Shown in pieces: positions 1-11,440 of a stretch of 38,097 nt of DNA. The notes below the pieces were generated by a model. The model was not told the DNA's origin and did not search any database. It saw only the letters and a list, made by a program, of their open reading frames with translations. Source of the DNA: Haplomitrium mnioides (taxonomy: Eukaryota; Marchantiophyta; Haplomitriopsida; Calobryales); assembly GCA_049999725.1 (NCBI GenBank), contig JBNGIS010008697.1, forward strand, positions 1-38,097, written 5' to 3'. The first letter of the stretch is position 1. Each line of letters opens with the position of its first letter. The position numbers were made by a program, and so were the translations under genes.

Positions 1-505
1 CTTATGAATATCTATCTTCATCTTTTAATAGTCTAATCTTAAGGTTATTCTTGCTTTTGAATATCTATCTTCTTCTCATTATAGTATTTTCTTGTAGTTT
101 TCCTTACTTTTGAATATCTATCTTCTTTTTCTTAATAGTCCTAGCTTTTGAATATGTATCTTCTTTTTTTTAAAGTGTAATCTTGAGCTTCTTTTTGCTT
201 TTGAATATCGTTCTTTTCCTTTTGATGGTCCAATCTTGAGGCTCTTAGTGCTTTTGAATATCTAAAGCATCTAATAGTCTAAGCTTGATGTTCTTCTTAG
301 TTTTGAATGTCTATCTTCTTCTCTTTATAGTCTTATTTTGGAGTTCTTGTTGCTTATGAATATCTATCTTCTTCTCTTGATAGTGCAATGTTGAGATTCT
401 ATCTTCTTCTCTTTATAATTTTATCTTGAGACTCTTCGTGCTTTTGAATAGCTCTCTTCTTCTTTGAATAGTCTAATCTTGAGGTTCTTCTAGCTTTTGA
501 ATATC
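1..505 (+). repeat. 53-bp satellite array, block 1
   Basis: About 9.5 tandem copies of the 53-bp monomer that fills most of the window. Taking position 1 as the C of CTTTTGAATA, each copy carries a pyrimidine run near positions 11-26, then TAGTCTAATCTTGAGG (about 29-44), then a TTCTTCTTG tail. Copies here are more diverged than in the later blocks: several are shortened and one has GCTCTTAGTG instead of the usual tail. The array stops at about position 12 of a monomer (CTTTTGAATATC) and gives way to unrelated DNA. Orientation is the same as in the other two blocks. Confidence 0.93.
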
Positions 506-1941
506 CAACAGCCACTACTCTGAATGAGGAACAGGCTACGCAAAACAAGAACCTTTTTTTCGGAAAAATTGTGGGTTTTTAGCTCAAAAAGAGAAAAAAG
601 CGAGGTTATTTTTTTAAAATAAAATATACATGAGTTTCTGAGGTTCACTTTTGGCCGTTTCAACTAGCATGATAGAGTGAGAGTCAATTTTGTTGTGCAA
701 AATCAAACAATATCATTAGTTTTCATGGAAATACTTGAAAACTTGAATTTGATGAAAAGTATAAAAATTATGGCAAGTTCTCACAAAAAAATTGCATTTA
801 TCATTGATTACAATTTGAAGCCCAAAAATTGAAATACATGTCACAAAAAACTATTTTGAAATATGTTTGATTGCACAAACTCTATGCGGGCATAGACATG
901 ATGCTCTTTGAAACGTGTTTTGGAAAAAAATTACAAAACATAAAGAAAAAACCCAAGCGGACTAGAAGTTAAGGGAATGAGTTTGCAATCATAGGTCCAG
1001 AAAACAACAAAACAAAACATTGTATGGATTTAGGAGCTCTATTTTAAAGTTCAAGCAAGAAAAAAGCTTTCACTTGTAGTTGAAAATCCATGCACGCAAA
1101 GTTAAAGTGGGCTTTAAAAAAAAGAGTTTTAGCATTTAAAAAAAATTCATAATTCAATGAAGCATATACACAAACGAATCATAGTTTAGAATCAAAAAGG
1201 CAGTAGCTAAGGAGATTGAATTATGAGTGTAAACAAGAAACATCTCCAAGTTTTAGACTTGATTCAACCAAACATAGGTCTCAAGATCTACAAAAGAGTC
1301 AATGACTTGTGTACAAACCGGTAGTCTTTGTATGTAGAAGCTTGAAGGTTGCATATGAGAAGTAGAGCTTGTAGAAGGCTTGGACTTCCACTCCAAAATT
1401 CAAGCTCAACATCTGAACACTCCACCCCAAAGTCCATGCGTGGATAGGAATCTGAACTCACCATCTAAACACTCCACAACAAAGACTAACAAGAACCTAG
1501 ATTTTAGGCTCTGCAGAAGAGTTTTTGTACACACAACGTTTTGTCTTGCGAATCAAAGTCTATGCACGCATATGGTTCACACTTCTACAACCAAGGATAC
1601 AGATGATAAACGTTCTATTTTTTGCAACAAACTCTACCTACACAAAAGATTTCAATTTCTAATTTGGAATTTAAAAGTAAACGAGTACAAAGCTCCACAT
1701 TTGAGTCAAAGTGCGCCAAAGGTTTTAAGTTATACATCAAAACTCTTACAAGAAAAAAATAAGTAGTCAATTTGGGCAAATGCTTAAGCAATACAATAAC
1801 CTTAAAATCTTCTAGAAAGCACTAAAGTTGGAAACAACATACTTACATATTGGAGAAGAAAATATTTTACAAAGAAAATGAAAATATTAACTAAAAGATT
1901 TAAGTTTCATTTACATAGAACAACATTCAACTTAGAATGAT
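506..1941. other. AT-rich unique DNA, no gene found
   Basis: This stretch separates satellite block 1 from the 3' end of the minus-strand pseudogene. It is AT-rich, with many A and T runs and no satellite monomers. The only sizeable open frame (1380-1766, plus strand) is Ser/Thr/Asn/Lys-rich, matches no family I know and looks like chance. Two short palindromes of the TATGC/GCATA type lie here (882-895 and 1560-1572), with decayed look-alikes near 1088 and 1434. It may be the 3' flank of the pseudogene or of the mobile unit that carried it. I saw no inverted repeats at its edges. Confidence 0.6.
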
Positions 1942-3175
1942 TTACAATAAAAAGTTCAAGTGAGAGATAAATTCAACAAATTGCTTCGGAACATTCTCAC
2001 ATACTTTATAAAATAATAATTTTAAATTACAAGATACTTGAAAATACAAAATATATAATAAAATTCTCAAATTACTGTAGTCACTCATCTCGACTTCTTT
2101 AGATTCAGCTTCAAAAGATTCATCAAGATTTACTTGATCTGTCTTAGTGTTAATGACAATGATTGAATCTCTTTGAAACATTTCAGGATTGAGGGTTTTT
2201 TGTCTTTTGTACTCAAATAGATTTGCTTCAATGGTAGCTAGAGTGGGTTTTCTCACTTGGTTTTTTTGTGTAAGAAAAAAATCAAAAGACAGAATCGTGA
2301 TTTGTATCACATCAAGTACATCAATATGTAACTTAGATTTGCGCTTCCCTTTTGCCGCTGCCATTTTTTTTGGGAAGTATTGTCCAGAAAATGCATCCTC
2401 AGCTTGACAAGCAAACCATTGAACACATACTGGTTTTGGGTTTGAGGGTTCTTCCTCATCAAATGACAAAACTTTCAGACTTTTGGTACTCCCAAAACAG
2501 TCTGCCTTTTGGATCTAGAGATGCAACAACACAAATAAACATTCAGGCTTTTATCTCATGTAGATTGCCAAATTTATGCCTGTATCGATTGTTGTGCAAA
2601 AAAGTCCCTTCTCACAACCTAGGTGCTCCATCACAGATTGCTCAATGCGTAGAAAGTATTTGCTATATCGATGTATCTTTTTTAGTCTATTGAGCACCAA
2701 GGCGTTGCACTCATCCCTGTTCGGCGCCCTAACGATTCCTTCCCGATCCACCAAAGCGACGGGCATTTTGAGAATCATTACAAGTGTTTGATGATTGTGA
2801 AGGTGGAAAGGTAAATTCTGCTTCGAGTCCTTGTCTTTTTTTCTCAAGAATGTAAGTTGCAATCTCTTGTTAGGCAAGAAAAAGGTCATTCCACCATTGA
2901 ATATCATAATCTATAAAGAACTTGTAGCAGTTCTCACTTATGTTGTCTTTTATTGCAAAGACCATTTTCTTGACATCAACTTCTCTTTCTTTCTTTTGAG
3001 ATTTTTTGATTTCAGAATATACCTTGAGAGGAATGAACATTGAACTCAAAATTTCTTTGTCCACTTCGAGTATGTACTTGAGTTGACAAATACCATTCGC
3101 AGGTAACCAAAACTCATCTGTTGAAAATTGTTTGCTCCAAATCTTTGCCTTAAAATAATTCAATTGGAACTTGAA
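1942..3175 (-). other. Pseudogene C-terminal region, frame-broken
   Basis: This continues the core in the same frame to a TAA at 2870 (including STDEFWLPANGICQLKYI). That frame stays readable beyond the stop as EIATYILEKKRQG and then degenerates. From about 2790 another frame takes over (PVALVDREGIVRAPNRDEC, then YFLRIEQSVMEHLGCEKG, then INLAIYMR). It passes two further stops and ends with the conserved-looking VQWFACQAEDAFSGQYFPKK block and a basic AAAKGKRKSK stretch. The tail to 1942 is low-complexity and may be past the true end. The exact point of the frame change cannot be placed by eye. Confidence 0.5.
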
Positions 3176-3864
3176 CTATTGATTAAAGGTAATATCATGT
3201 ATCGTTTGAACCAAAGAGGGACATTGCTGAAGAAATATTTTGAAATCCCATATCTCTAATAAAAGAGTTACCTGAGGTTTATGATTATAGGATAATTGAA
3301 GTGCCCCGTTGAGACTCGTACTCGTGAAAGTTTTGACATGTTTCAAACGTTTCAAGAATCGGCTGAACATTTGATTGATTTGATCTTGAGTATCACCAAC
3401 TATCAAAAATCCCACCTTGATTTTTTGAAAAACATTCTTGGCAATAAGGAGACTAAGATATCTAAATAAGATAGAATTCTTATTCTCTCTTGTGGTGTTG
3501 TCCAACGGAAGATACAAAGTTAGAGGCATTGACCCTTCAAAGTCACATAATATTTTGTTGAGTACGATGATTGTCAAATTAGAATCGATTCTCAAGTTTT
3601 CGTAGGTTAAGAAGACCCTTGAAGAAAGAGCATGATTAAATATTAAGGTATCAACAACATGCACACCCACCAAACAATCTTTATCAATGTTTTTTGGTGG
3701 TGAAGGCGAGTGTGGAATAGCAAATTTCTTCTGATCCATTCCATCAATGACGATTCCCAAGTAGTTTTGACCATTGGCATAACATTTTCTTTGATGGCTT
3801 GCAAGTTTTGTTCTTTCATTCAATTGTTGGTCACGATGAAAAAACAATTGGCGATTATATTTGA
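3176..3864 (-). other. Pseudogene exon 2, DDE-like core
   Basis: This is the best preserved part, about 229 codons without a stop. Conserved-looking stations are NYLGIVIDGMDQKKFAIPH (near 3760-3710), GVHVVDTLIFNHALSSRVF, LRIDSNLTIIVLNKIL, LPLDNTTRENKNSILFRYL (near 3500) and GDTQDQINQMFSRFLKRL (near 3395-3340). The order and spacing match the core of DUF7869-type proteins. The open frame appears to start at 3964, but residues before the predicted acceptor at 3865 are probably intron read-through. It ends at a TAG at 3176 and the same frame continues immediately with QLNYFKAKIWSKQF, so that stop is probably a mutation (CAG to TAG is the simplest change). Confidence 0.7.
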
Positions 3865-4707
3865 CTATATCATCACAAACATGAAAGACATAAAAATAGT
3901 TTAGTACAACATATGGAGATGTTTGGAATTCAAAAAAACCACTTAATACGCTAAAAGTATTCAAATCATCTTAAACAAATGTTTGGATTGATAGAAGTGA
4001 AATTTTTTTAAAAGATTAAAAATAAATTTTAGGTAATTTAAATAAAGGAAAATCTATTTGACTTAAAGTAAACAAAAGCTTTTAAAGGAGAAAAACAAGA
4101 TTCGCTAACAAATGGCCACAAACTAGAACTAGAGCTTCAAATGTAGCTTGGACTATTTGTATGCAAAAGACAAAAAAAACTAGAACGCATCTTATGCATA
4201 CATACGATCAGTGGAAACAACAACTAATCGTATGCGCGCATATGACCAAAGCAACAACTCCAATACCATGACTTGCTTTGACTATTGTTGAGTTTGGTTT
4301 TAAGAGAAACAAGAACAAATCCTATGTGCGCATAGGATCTCAAAAAAAATGGTTCTTGCTATTGTTTTTCTTGCAAAGGGCTCTTGATTCTAAGCTACAA
4401 AAGTAAATCTTGTTGCAATGCTAAGGTCACCACCAAGAATCAGATTCATTTCCTTGCTTTATTTGACTCTAGACAAGGTTTAGATTCAAACTATAAAAAA
4501 CATACCCTATGCAAGCATAGACTATCTTCTCACAAGTCAAGTTGCTAAGAATCAATTGACTCAAATCTTGTTTGTTGAACAACTTAACAAAACAAAAATT
4601 TTCTTTAGCACTGAGTTAAGGAAACATAACATCTCTAGAACTAAGATTTGAGTCTAGAAAAAAGAGCATGGATTAACCAAAGGTTTAAAAGAGAAGAAAT
4701 TTGTTAC
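3865..4707 (-). other. Predicted intron, 843 nt
   Basis: Inferred from sequence. The donor is AAAG|GTAACA at 4707 and the acceptor GATATAG| at 3865, preceded by a T-rich stretch. Joining the exons keeps the frame: the final G of exon 1 plus TC of exon 2 makes a Val codon, linking the Cys-rich motif to the HRDQQLNERTKL segment. That is about the spacing expected between these two conserved segments. The interior is AT-rich, has no open frame of note and contains three clear TATGC/GCATA-type palindromes (4231, 4319, 4507). The same interval could instead be a small insertion. Confidence 0.5.
4231..4520. repeat. Cluster of TATGC/GCATA palindromes in the intron
   Basis: Three short palindromes sit within 290 bp: TATGCGCGCATA at 4231-4242 (perfect, strictly alternating pyrimidine/purine), arms ATCCTATG/CATAGGAT around TGCG at 4319-4338, and CTATGCAAGCATAG at 4507-4520. 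Two more lie outside the gene, CTATGCGGGCATAG at 882-895 and TATGCACGCATA at 1560-1572. They share the arm TATGC/GCATA or a close variant but have unrelated flanks. Confidence 0.75.
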
Positions 4708-5035
4708 CTTTATCGAACTCGAAGACGGATTTTTCTCGCAATGATTTTATTTCTTCGCATGTTTTGCAAACAGTAAATCTATTGCGTTTTGGAATTTTTA
4801 CATTTGGGAAATGAGTTCTACAATGTTTTATAAAACCCGAGAAACTAAGAATACAATGGGGATCTTTCTCTTTCAAATAAGTTGTGTAGTAGTCATAAAC
4901 TTTGTGAGTGGGCATTCTCTCGCAGTGTCTCTGGAAGAAACATTCCATCAACCTACGCACAAATACTTCTTTAGCAGATAATTCTCTTTTTCCAAAAATG
5001 CCTCTAGGATATGGGTTTTTGAGATTTTGGTAGTC
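4708..5035 (-). other. Pseudogene exon 1 (N-terminal part)
   Basis: Open in one frame from 5035 to 4708. The frame extends upstream of the first possible start at 4960 (a GTG) without a stop as far as 5035, giving DYQNLKNPYPRG and then KRELSAKEVFVRRLMECFF. This shows that 4960 is not the true start. Next come CERMPT and a Cys-rich VCKTCEEIK motif, typical of the region ahead of the DDE-like core. The coding sequence runs straight into satellite DNA, sharing TAGTCTA at the join (5031-5037), so the real start has been lost. The 3' end at 4708 abuts GTAACA, a plausible splice donor. Confidence 0.65.
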
Positions 5036-5437
5036 TAGTTCCTAGGTTCTTCTTCTTTTTTTCCTTTTAATAGTCTAGTTCCTAGGTTTTTCTTTCTTCT
5101 CAATATCTATCTTCTTCTCTTTATAGTCTAATCTTGAGGTTCTGCTTGCTTTTGAATCTCTTTCTTCTTCTCTTAAAAGTCTAGTGTTGAGGTTGTTCTT
5201 GCTAATCAATATCTCTCTTCTTCTCTTAAAAATGTAATCATGAGGCTCTTCTTGCTTATGAACATGTCTCTTCTTCTCTTTATATTCTAATGGTAAGGTT
5301 GTTCTTGCTTTTGAATACCTCTCTTCAACTCTTAATAGTCTAATCTTGAGGTTCTTCTTGCTTTCAAATACGTCTCTTTTGTTGTTAATGGTCTAATCTT
5401 GAGGTTCTTTTTTGCTTTTGAATACCTCTCTTCTTCT

Positions 5438-5447
5438 NNNNNNNNNN
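5438..5447. other. Assembly gap, 10 N
   Basis: Ten N inside satellite. The sequence right of the gap (5448-5494) nearly repeats 5279-5326, including the uncommon TTCTAATGGTAAGG variant. The gap may therefore mark a duplicated or unmerged contig end, not missing DNA. Confidence 0.95.
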
Positions 5448-8400
5448 TTATATTCTAATGGTAAGGTTGTTCTTGCTTTTGAATACCTCTCTTCTTCTCT
5501 TAATAGTCTAATTTTGAGGTTCTTCTTGCTTTTTAATATCTATCTCTTCTTGGTTTTTCTTGCTTTTGCATATCTATCTCTTCTATTAAAAGCCTAGTTC
5601 CAAGTTCTTCTTGCTTTTGAATACCTCTCTTCTTCTCTTAATAGTCTAATCTTAAGGTTCTTTTTGCTTTCGAGTACCTCTCTTCTCCTTTTAGTAGTCT
5701 ACTCTTGATGTGCTTCTTGCTTTTGAATCTCTATCTTCTTCTCTTAATAACATAATTATAATCTTAGAGTTCTTCTTGCTTTTAAATATCTCTCTTCTTC
5801 TCTTAATAGTCTAATCATGAGGTTCTTGTTGCTTATGAATATCTCTCTTCTTCTATTCATTTTCTAATCATGATGTTTTCTTTTGCATTTGAATACCTCT
5901 CTTCTTTTATTTATAGTCTAATCTTGTGTTCTTCTTGCTTGTCAATATTTATCTTCTTCTCTTAATAGCCAAATCTTGAGGTTCTTCTTGCTTTTGAATC
6001 TCTATCTTCTTCTCTTAATAGTCTAATCTTAAGGATCTTCTTTCTTGTGAACATCTCTCTCCTTTCTCTTAATAGTCTAATCATGAGGTTGTTCTTGCTT
6101 CTAAATATCTCTCTTCTTCTATTAATATTCTAATCATGAGGTTCTTCTTGCTTTTGAATACCTTTTTGCTTCTCTTAACAGTCTAATCTTGAGGTTCCTT
6201 TTGCATTTGAATACCTCTCTTCTTCTCTTTATAATCTAGTCTTGAGGTTCTTCTTGCTTCTCAATATCTATCTTCTTCTTTTAATAGTCTAATCTTGAGG
6301 TTCTGGTTGCTTTTGAATCTCTTTCTTCTTCTTTTAAAAGTCTAATGTAGAGGTTGTTCTTGTTAATCAATATCTCTCTTCTTCTCTTAATAACCCAATC
6401 ATGAGGCTCTTCTTGCTTATGAATATCTCTCTTCTTCTCTTTATATTCCAATGATAAGATTCTTCTTGGTTTTGCATACCTCTCTTCTTCTCTTTAGAGT
6501 CTAATCTTGAGGTTCTTCTTGCTTTTAAACACCTCTCTTCTGCTCTTAATGGTCTAATCTTGAGGTTCTTCTTGCTTTTGAATACCTCTCTTCTTCTTTA
6601 AATAGTCTAGTCTTGAAGTTTTTCTTGCTTTTCAATGTCTATCTCTTCTCGGTTCTTCTTGCTTTTGAATACCTCTCTTCTTTTCTTAACAATCTAATCT
6701 TGAGGTTCTTCTTGCTTTTGAGTACATCTCCTCTTTGCTTAATAGTCTAATCTTGAGGTTCTACTTGCTTTTGAATACCTCTCTTCTTCTCTTTATAGTC
6801 TAATCTTGAGGTTCTTCTAGTTTTTGAATACCTCTCTTCTTTCCTTAATAGTCTAATCTTGAGGTTCTTCTAGCTTTTGAATACCTCTCTTCTTTCCTTA
6901 ATAGTCTAATCTTGAGGTTTGTCATGCTTTTGAATACCTCTCTTCTTCTCTTAGTAGTCTAATCTTGAGGTTCTTCTAGCTTTTGAATATCTATCTTCTT
7001 CTCTTAAAATTCTAATCTTAAGGTTCTTCTTGCTTTTGAATATCTTTCTTTGTCTTGATAGTCTAATCATGAGGTTCTTGTTGCTTATGAACATCTCTCT
7101 TTTTCTCTTAGTAGTCTAATCATGAGGTTCATCTTGCTTTTGAATACCTCTCTTCTTCTCTTAATAGTCTAATCTTAAAGGTTCTTCTTGCTTTTCAATA
7201 TCTATCTTCTTCTCTTATTAGTCTAATCTTGAGGTTCTTCTTGCTTTTGAATCTCTATCTTCTTCTGTTAATAATATAATCTTATGGTTCCATCAAATTC
7301 TGAATATGTCTCTTCTTCTCTAGATAGTCTAATCATGAGGTTCATTTTGCTTGTGAGTATCACTCTTCTTCTCTTCATTTTCTAGTCATGAGGTTCTTTT
7401 TGGTATTTGAATACCTCTCCTCTTCTCTTAATAGTCTAATCTTGAGGTTCTTCTTGGTTTCCAATATCTATTTTCTTCTCTTAATAGTCTAATCTTCAGG
7501 TTCTTCTTGCTTTTGAATCTCTATCTTCTTCTCTTAATAGTATAATTTAAAGGTTCTTCTTGCGTTTCAATATATCTCTTCTTGTCTTAATAGTCTAATC
7601 ATGAGGTTCTTCTTACTTATGAATATCTCTCTTCTCTTCATTTTCTAATCATGAGGTTTTTTTTTGCATTTGAATACCTCTCTTCTTCTATTTATAGTCC
7701 AATCTAAAGGTTCTTCTTCCTTATCAATATCTATCTTCTTCTCTGAATAGTCTAATCTTTAGTTTCTTCTAGCTTTTGAATCTCTATCTTCTTCTCTTAA
7801 TAGGCTAATCTTAAGGTTCTTCTTGCTTTTAAATATCTCTCTTCTTCTCTTAATAGCCTAGTCATGAGGTTCTTTTTGCTTTTGAAATACCTCTCTTCTT
7901 CTCTTAATAGTCTAATCTTGAGGTTTTTCTTGCTTTTCAATATCTCTTTTCTTCTCTTAATAGTTTAATCTTGAGGTTCTTCTTGCTTTTGAATCTCTAT
8001 CTTCTTCTCTTAATAGGATAATCTTAAGGTTCTTCTTGCTTCTCAATATCCCTCTTCTTCTCTTAATAGTTTAATCATGAGGTTCTTCTTGCTCATGAAT
8101 ATCTCTTTCCTTTTGGTTTTCTAGTCGTGAGGTTTTTTTTTGCATTTGAATACCTCTCTTCTTCTATTTATTGTCCAATCTTGAGGTTCTTCTTACTTGT
8201 CAATATCTATCTTCTTCTCCTAATACTCTAATCTTGAGGATCCTCTTGCTTTTGAATCTCTATCTTCTTCTTTTAGTAGTCTAATTTTGAGGATCTTCTT
8301 GCTTGTGAATATCTCTCTTCTGCTCTTGATAGTATGATCATGAGGTTCTTTTTGCTTATGAACATCTCTCTTCTTCTATTTATATTCTATTCAGGAGGTT

Positions 8401-11400
8401 CTTCTTGCTTTTGAATACCTCTCTTCTTTTCTTAATAGTCTAATCTTGAGGCTCTTCTTGCTTTTGAATGTCTATCTGTTCTTGGTTTTTCTTGCTTTTG
8501 AAGATCTATCTCTTTCTCTAATAGTATAATTTTGAGCTTCTTCTTGCTTTTGAATACCTCTCTTCTTCTCTTAATAGTCTAGTCTTGAGGGTCTTCTTGC
8601 TTTTGAATTTTTATCTTCTTCTCTGAATAGTGTAGTCTTTAGGATTTTCTTGCTTGTGAATGTCTCTCTTCTTCTCTTAGTAGTCTAATCATGAGGTTCT
8701 TCTTGCTTATGAATATCTCTCTTCTTTTGTTTATATTCTAATCATGAGGTTCTTCTTGCTTTTGAATACCTCTCTTCTTCTTTTAGCAGTCCAATCTTGA
8801 GGTTCATTTTGCATTTGAATACCTCTCTTCTTCTCATTATAGTCTAGTCTGTACATTCTTCTTGCTTTGCAATATCTATCTTCTTCTCTTAATAGTCTAG
8901 TTTTGAGGTTTTGTATGCTTTTGAATCTCTTTCTTCTTCTCTTAATAGTCTAATGTTGAGGATGTTCTTGCTAATCAACATCTCTCTTCTTCTCTTAATA
9001 ATTTAATCATGAGGTTCTTCTTGCTTATCAATATCTCTCTTCTTCTCTTTATATTCTAATCATGAGGTTCTTCTTGTTTTTGAACACCTCTGCTGTTCTC
9101 TTAATAGTCTAATCCTGTTGTTCTTCTTGCTTTCAAATACCTCTCTTTTTCTCTTAATGGTCTTATCTTGAGGTTCTTCTTGCTTTTGAATACCTCTCTT
9201 CTTTTCTAAATTGTCTAATCTTCAAGTTTTCTTACTTTTGAGTACAACTCTTCTGCTTTTAATAGTCTAATCTTGAGGTTTTGTTTGCTTTTGAACACAT
9301 CTCTTCTTCTCTTAATAGTCTAATGTTGAGGTTTTTCTTGCTTTCAAAAACCACTCTTCTTTTCTTAATACTCTAATCTTGAGGTTCTTCTTGCTTATGA
9401 ACACCTCTTTTCTTTTCTTAATAGTATCATCTTGAGGTTCTTCTTGCTTTTGAATACCTCTCTTCTTTCCTTGATGGTCTAATCTTCATGTTCTTCTTGC
9501 TTTTGAATACATCTCTTCTTTTCTAAATAGTCTAATCTTGAGGTTATGCTTGCTTTTGAATACCTCGCTTCTTCTCTAACTAGTCTAACATTGAGGTTTT
9601 TTTTGTTTTTGAATACCTCTCTTCTTCTCCTAATAGTGTAATCTTCATGTTCCTCTTGCTTTTGAATACCTCTTTTCTTCTCTTAATAGTCTACTCTTTA
9701 GGTTTTCTTGCTTTGAGTACAACTCTTTTGCTTTTAACAGTCTAATCTTGAGGTTATTTTTGCTTTTGAATACCTCTATTTTTCTCTTAATAGTCTAATC
9801 TTGAAGTTCTTCTTGGTATTTTATACCTCTCTTCTTCTCTTAATAGTCTAATCTTGGGGTTCTTCTTGCTTTTGAATACCTCTCTTGTTCTTTTAATAGT
9901 CTAATCTTGAGGTTCTTCTTGCTTTTGAATACCTTTCTTCTTCTCTTAATAGTCTAATCTTGAGGTTCTGCTTGCTTTTGAATACGTCTCTTCTTCTCTA
10001 AATAATGTAGTATTGAGATTGTTCATGCTTTTGAATACCTCTCTTCTTCTCTTAATAATCTAGTATTGAGGTTCTTCTTGCTTTTGAATACCTCTCTTCT
10101 TCTCTTAATGGTCCAATCTTGAGGTTCTTCTTGCTTTTGAAAACCTCTCTTCTTCTCTAAAAAGTCTAATCTTGAGGTTCTTCTTGCTTTTGAATACCTC
10201 TCTTCTTCTCTTAATAGTCTAATCTTGAGGTTCTTCTTGCTTTCGAATACCTCTCTTCTTCTCTAAATAGTCTAATCATGAGGTTCTTCTTGCTTATGAA
10301 AATCTCTCTTCTCCTCTTTATATTCTAATCATGGGGTTCTTCTTGCTTTTGAATACCTCTCTTGTTCTTTAAATAGTCTAATCTTGACACTATTTTTGCT
10401 TTTGAATACCTCTCTTCTTCTCTATGTGGTCTAATATTAAGGTTCCTTATGCTTTTCAATACCTCTTTTCAATATCTATCTTCTTCTCTTAATAATATAA
10501 TCTTGAGGTTCCATTTGCTTTTGAATATCTCTCTTCTTCTCTAAATAGTCTAATCATGAGGTTCTTTCTGTCTATGAATATCTCTCTTCTTCTCTTCATT
10601 TTCAAGTCATGAGGTTCTTTTTGGTATTTGAATACCCTCCTCTTTTCTGAATAGTCTAATCTTGATGTTCTTCTTGCTTTGCAATATCTATGTTCTTCTC
10701 TTAATAGTCTAATCTTGAGGTTCTTCTTGCTTTTGAAATCTCTATCTTCTTCTCTTAATAGTATAATCTAAAGGTTCTTCTTGCCTCTCAATATCTCTCT
10801 TCTTCTCTTAATAGTCTAATCATGAGGTTCTTCTTGCATATGAATATCTCTCTTCTCTTCATTTTCTAATCATGAGGTTTTTTTTTTTTTTGGTTGCATT
10901 TGAATATCTCTCTTCATCTATTTATAGTCCAATCTTGAGGTTCTTCTTCCTTGTTAATATCTATCTTCTTCTCTTAATAGTCTAGTCTTTAGGTTCTTCT
11001 TGCTTTTGAATCTGTATCTTCTTCTCTAAATAGTCTAGTCTTAAGGTTCTTCTTGCTTTTAAATATCTCTCTTTTTCTCTTAATAGTCTAATCATGAGAA
11101 TCTTCTTGCTTATGAACATCTCTCTTTTTCTCTTAGTAGTCTAATCATGAGGTTTTTTTTGCTCTTAAATACCTCTCTTCTTCTCTTAATAGTCTAATCT
11201 TGAGGTTCTTCTTGCTTTTCAGTATCTATTTTCTTCTCTTAATAGTCTAATCTTGAGGTTCTTCTTGCTTTTGAATCTGTATCTTCTTCTCTTAATAGTA
11301 TAGTCTTAAGGTTCTTCCGTCTTCTCAATATCTCTCTTCTTCTCTTAATAGTCCAATAATGAGGTTCTTCTTGCTTATGAATATCTCTTTTTTCATCATT

Positions 11401-11407
11401 TTCTAAT

Positions 11408-11440
11408 GATGAGTTTTTTTTTTTTTTTTTTTGCATTTGA
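11408..11440 (+). repeat. Longest T run in a satellite monomer class
   Basis: One monomer class carries a run of T between ATCATGAGG and GCATTTGAATACC. Here the run is about 19 T. Other members have about 14 T (near 10879), 13 T (24780 and 36138), 11 T (34123) and 9 T (7657, 8133, 32250). The run always sits at the same monomer position, so it is a slippage-prone site inherited with that class. The exact lengths may also reflect sequencing error. Confidence 0.8.

Larger units (their letters stand above)
1942..5035 (-). pseudogene. DUF7869-type (DDE/RNase H-like) gene remnant
   Basis: Reading from 5035 down to 1942, this is a decayed copy of a large protein of the kind annotated DUF7869; its function is not established. 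What I see, in order: an N-terminal part with NPYPRG, a CERMPT motif and FPNVKIPKRNRFTVCKTC; a predicted intron; then the core with IDGMDQ, TLYLPLDNTTRENKN and GDTQDQINQMFSR; then a C-terminal part with VQWFACQAEDAFSGQYFPKK and LDVIQITILSFDF. The core resembles an RNase H-fold, transposase/integrase-like domain with candidate acidic residues in IDGMD, LDN and TQDQ. The usual His of the GHTH-type motif appears as Asp. Damage: in-frame stops at 3176 (TAG), 2870 (TAA), 2551 (TAA) and near 2510 (TAG), a frame change between about 2870 and 2760, and a missing N-terminus where the satellite begins. The family assignment is from memory of motif order, not a search. It could be host-derived or carried by a transposon. 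Confidence 0.7.

Noticed and set aside
1380-1766. 128-codon plus-strand open frame
   Set aside because: No recognisable domain and an AT-rich low-complexity product. It lies in the non-coding flank of the pseudogene.
506-5030. Terminal inverted repeats of a DNA transposon around the pseudogene
   Set aside because: I compared the edges near 506-560 and 4970-5035 by eye and found no inverted match or flanking duplication. The ends appear to be lost.
5412-5597. Plus-strand Leu/Phe-rich open frame spanning the first gap
   Set aside because: It runs through the N gap and is only translated satellite.
11239-11436. Lys/Arg/Glu-rich minus-strand open frame in satellite
   Set aside because: The minus strand of the monomer has one stop-free frame. 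Because 53 is not a multiple of three, chance variants join neighbouring monomers into short open frames. No start context or family match.
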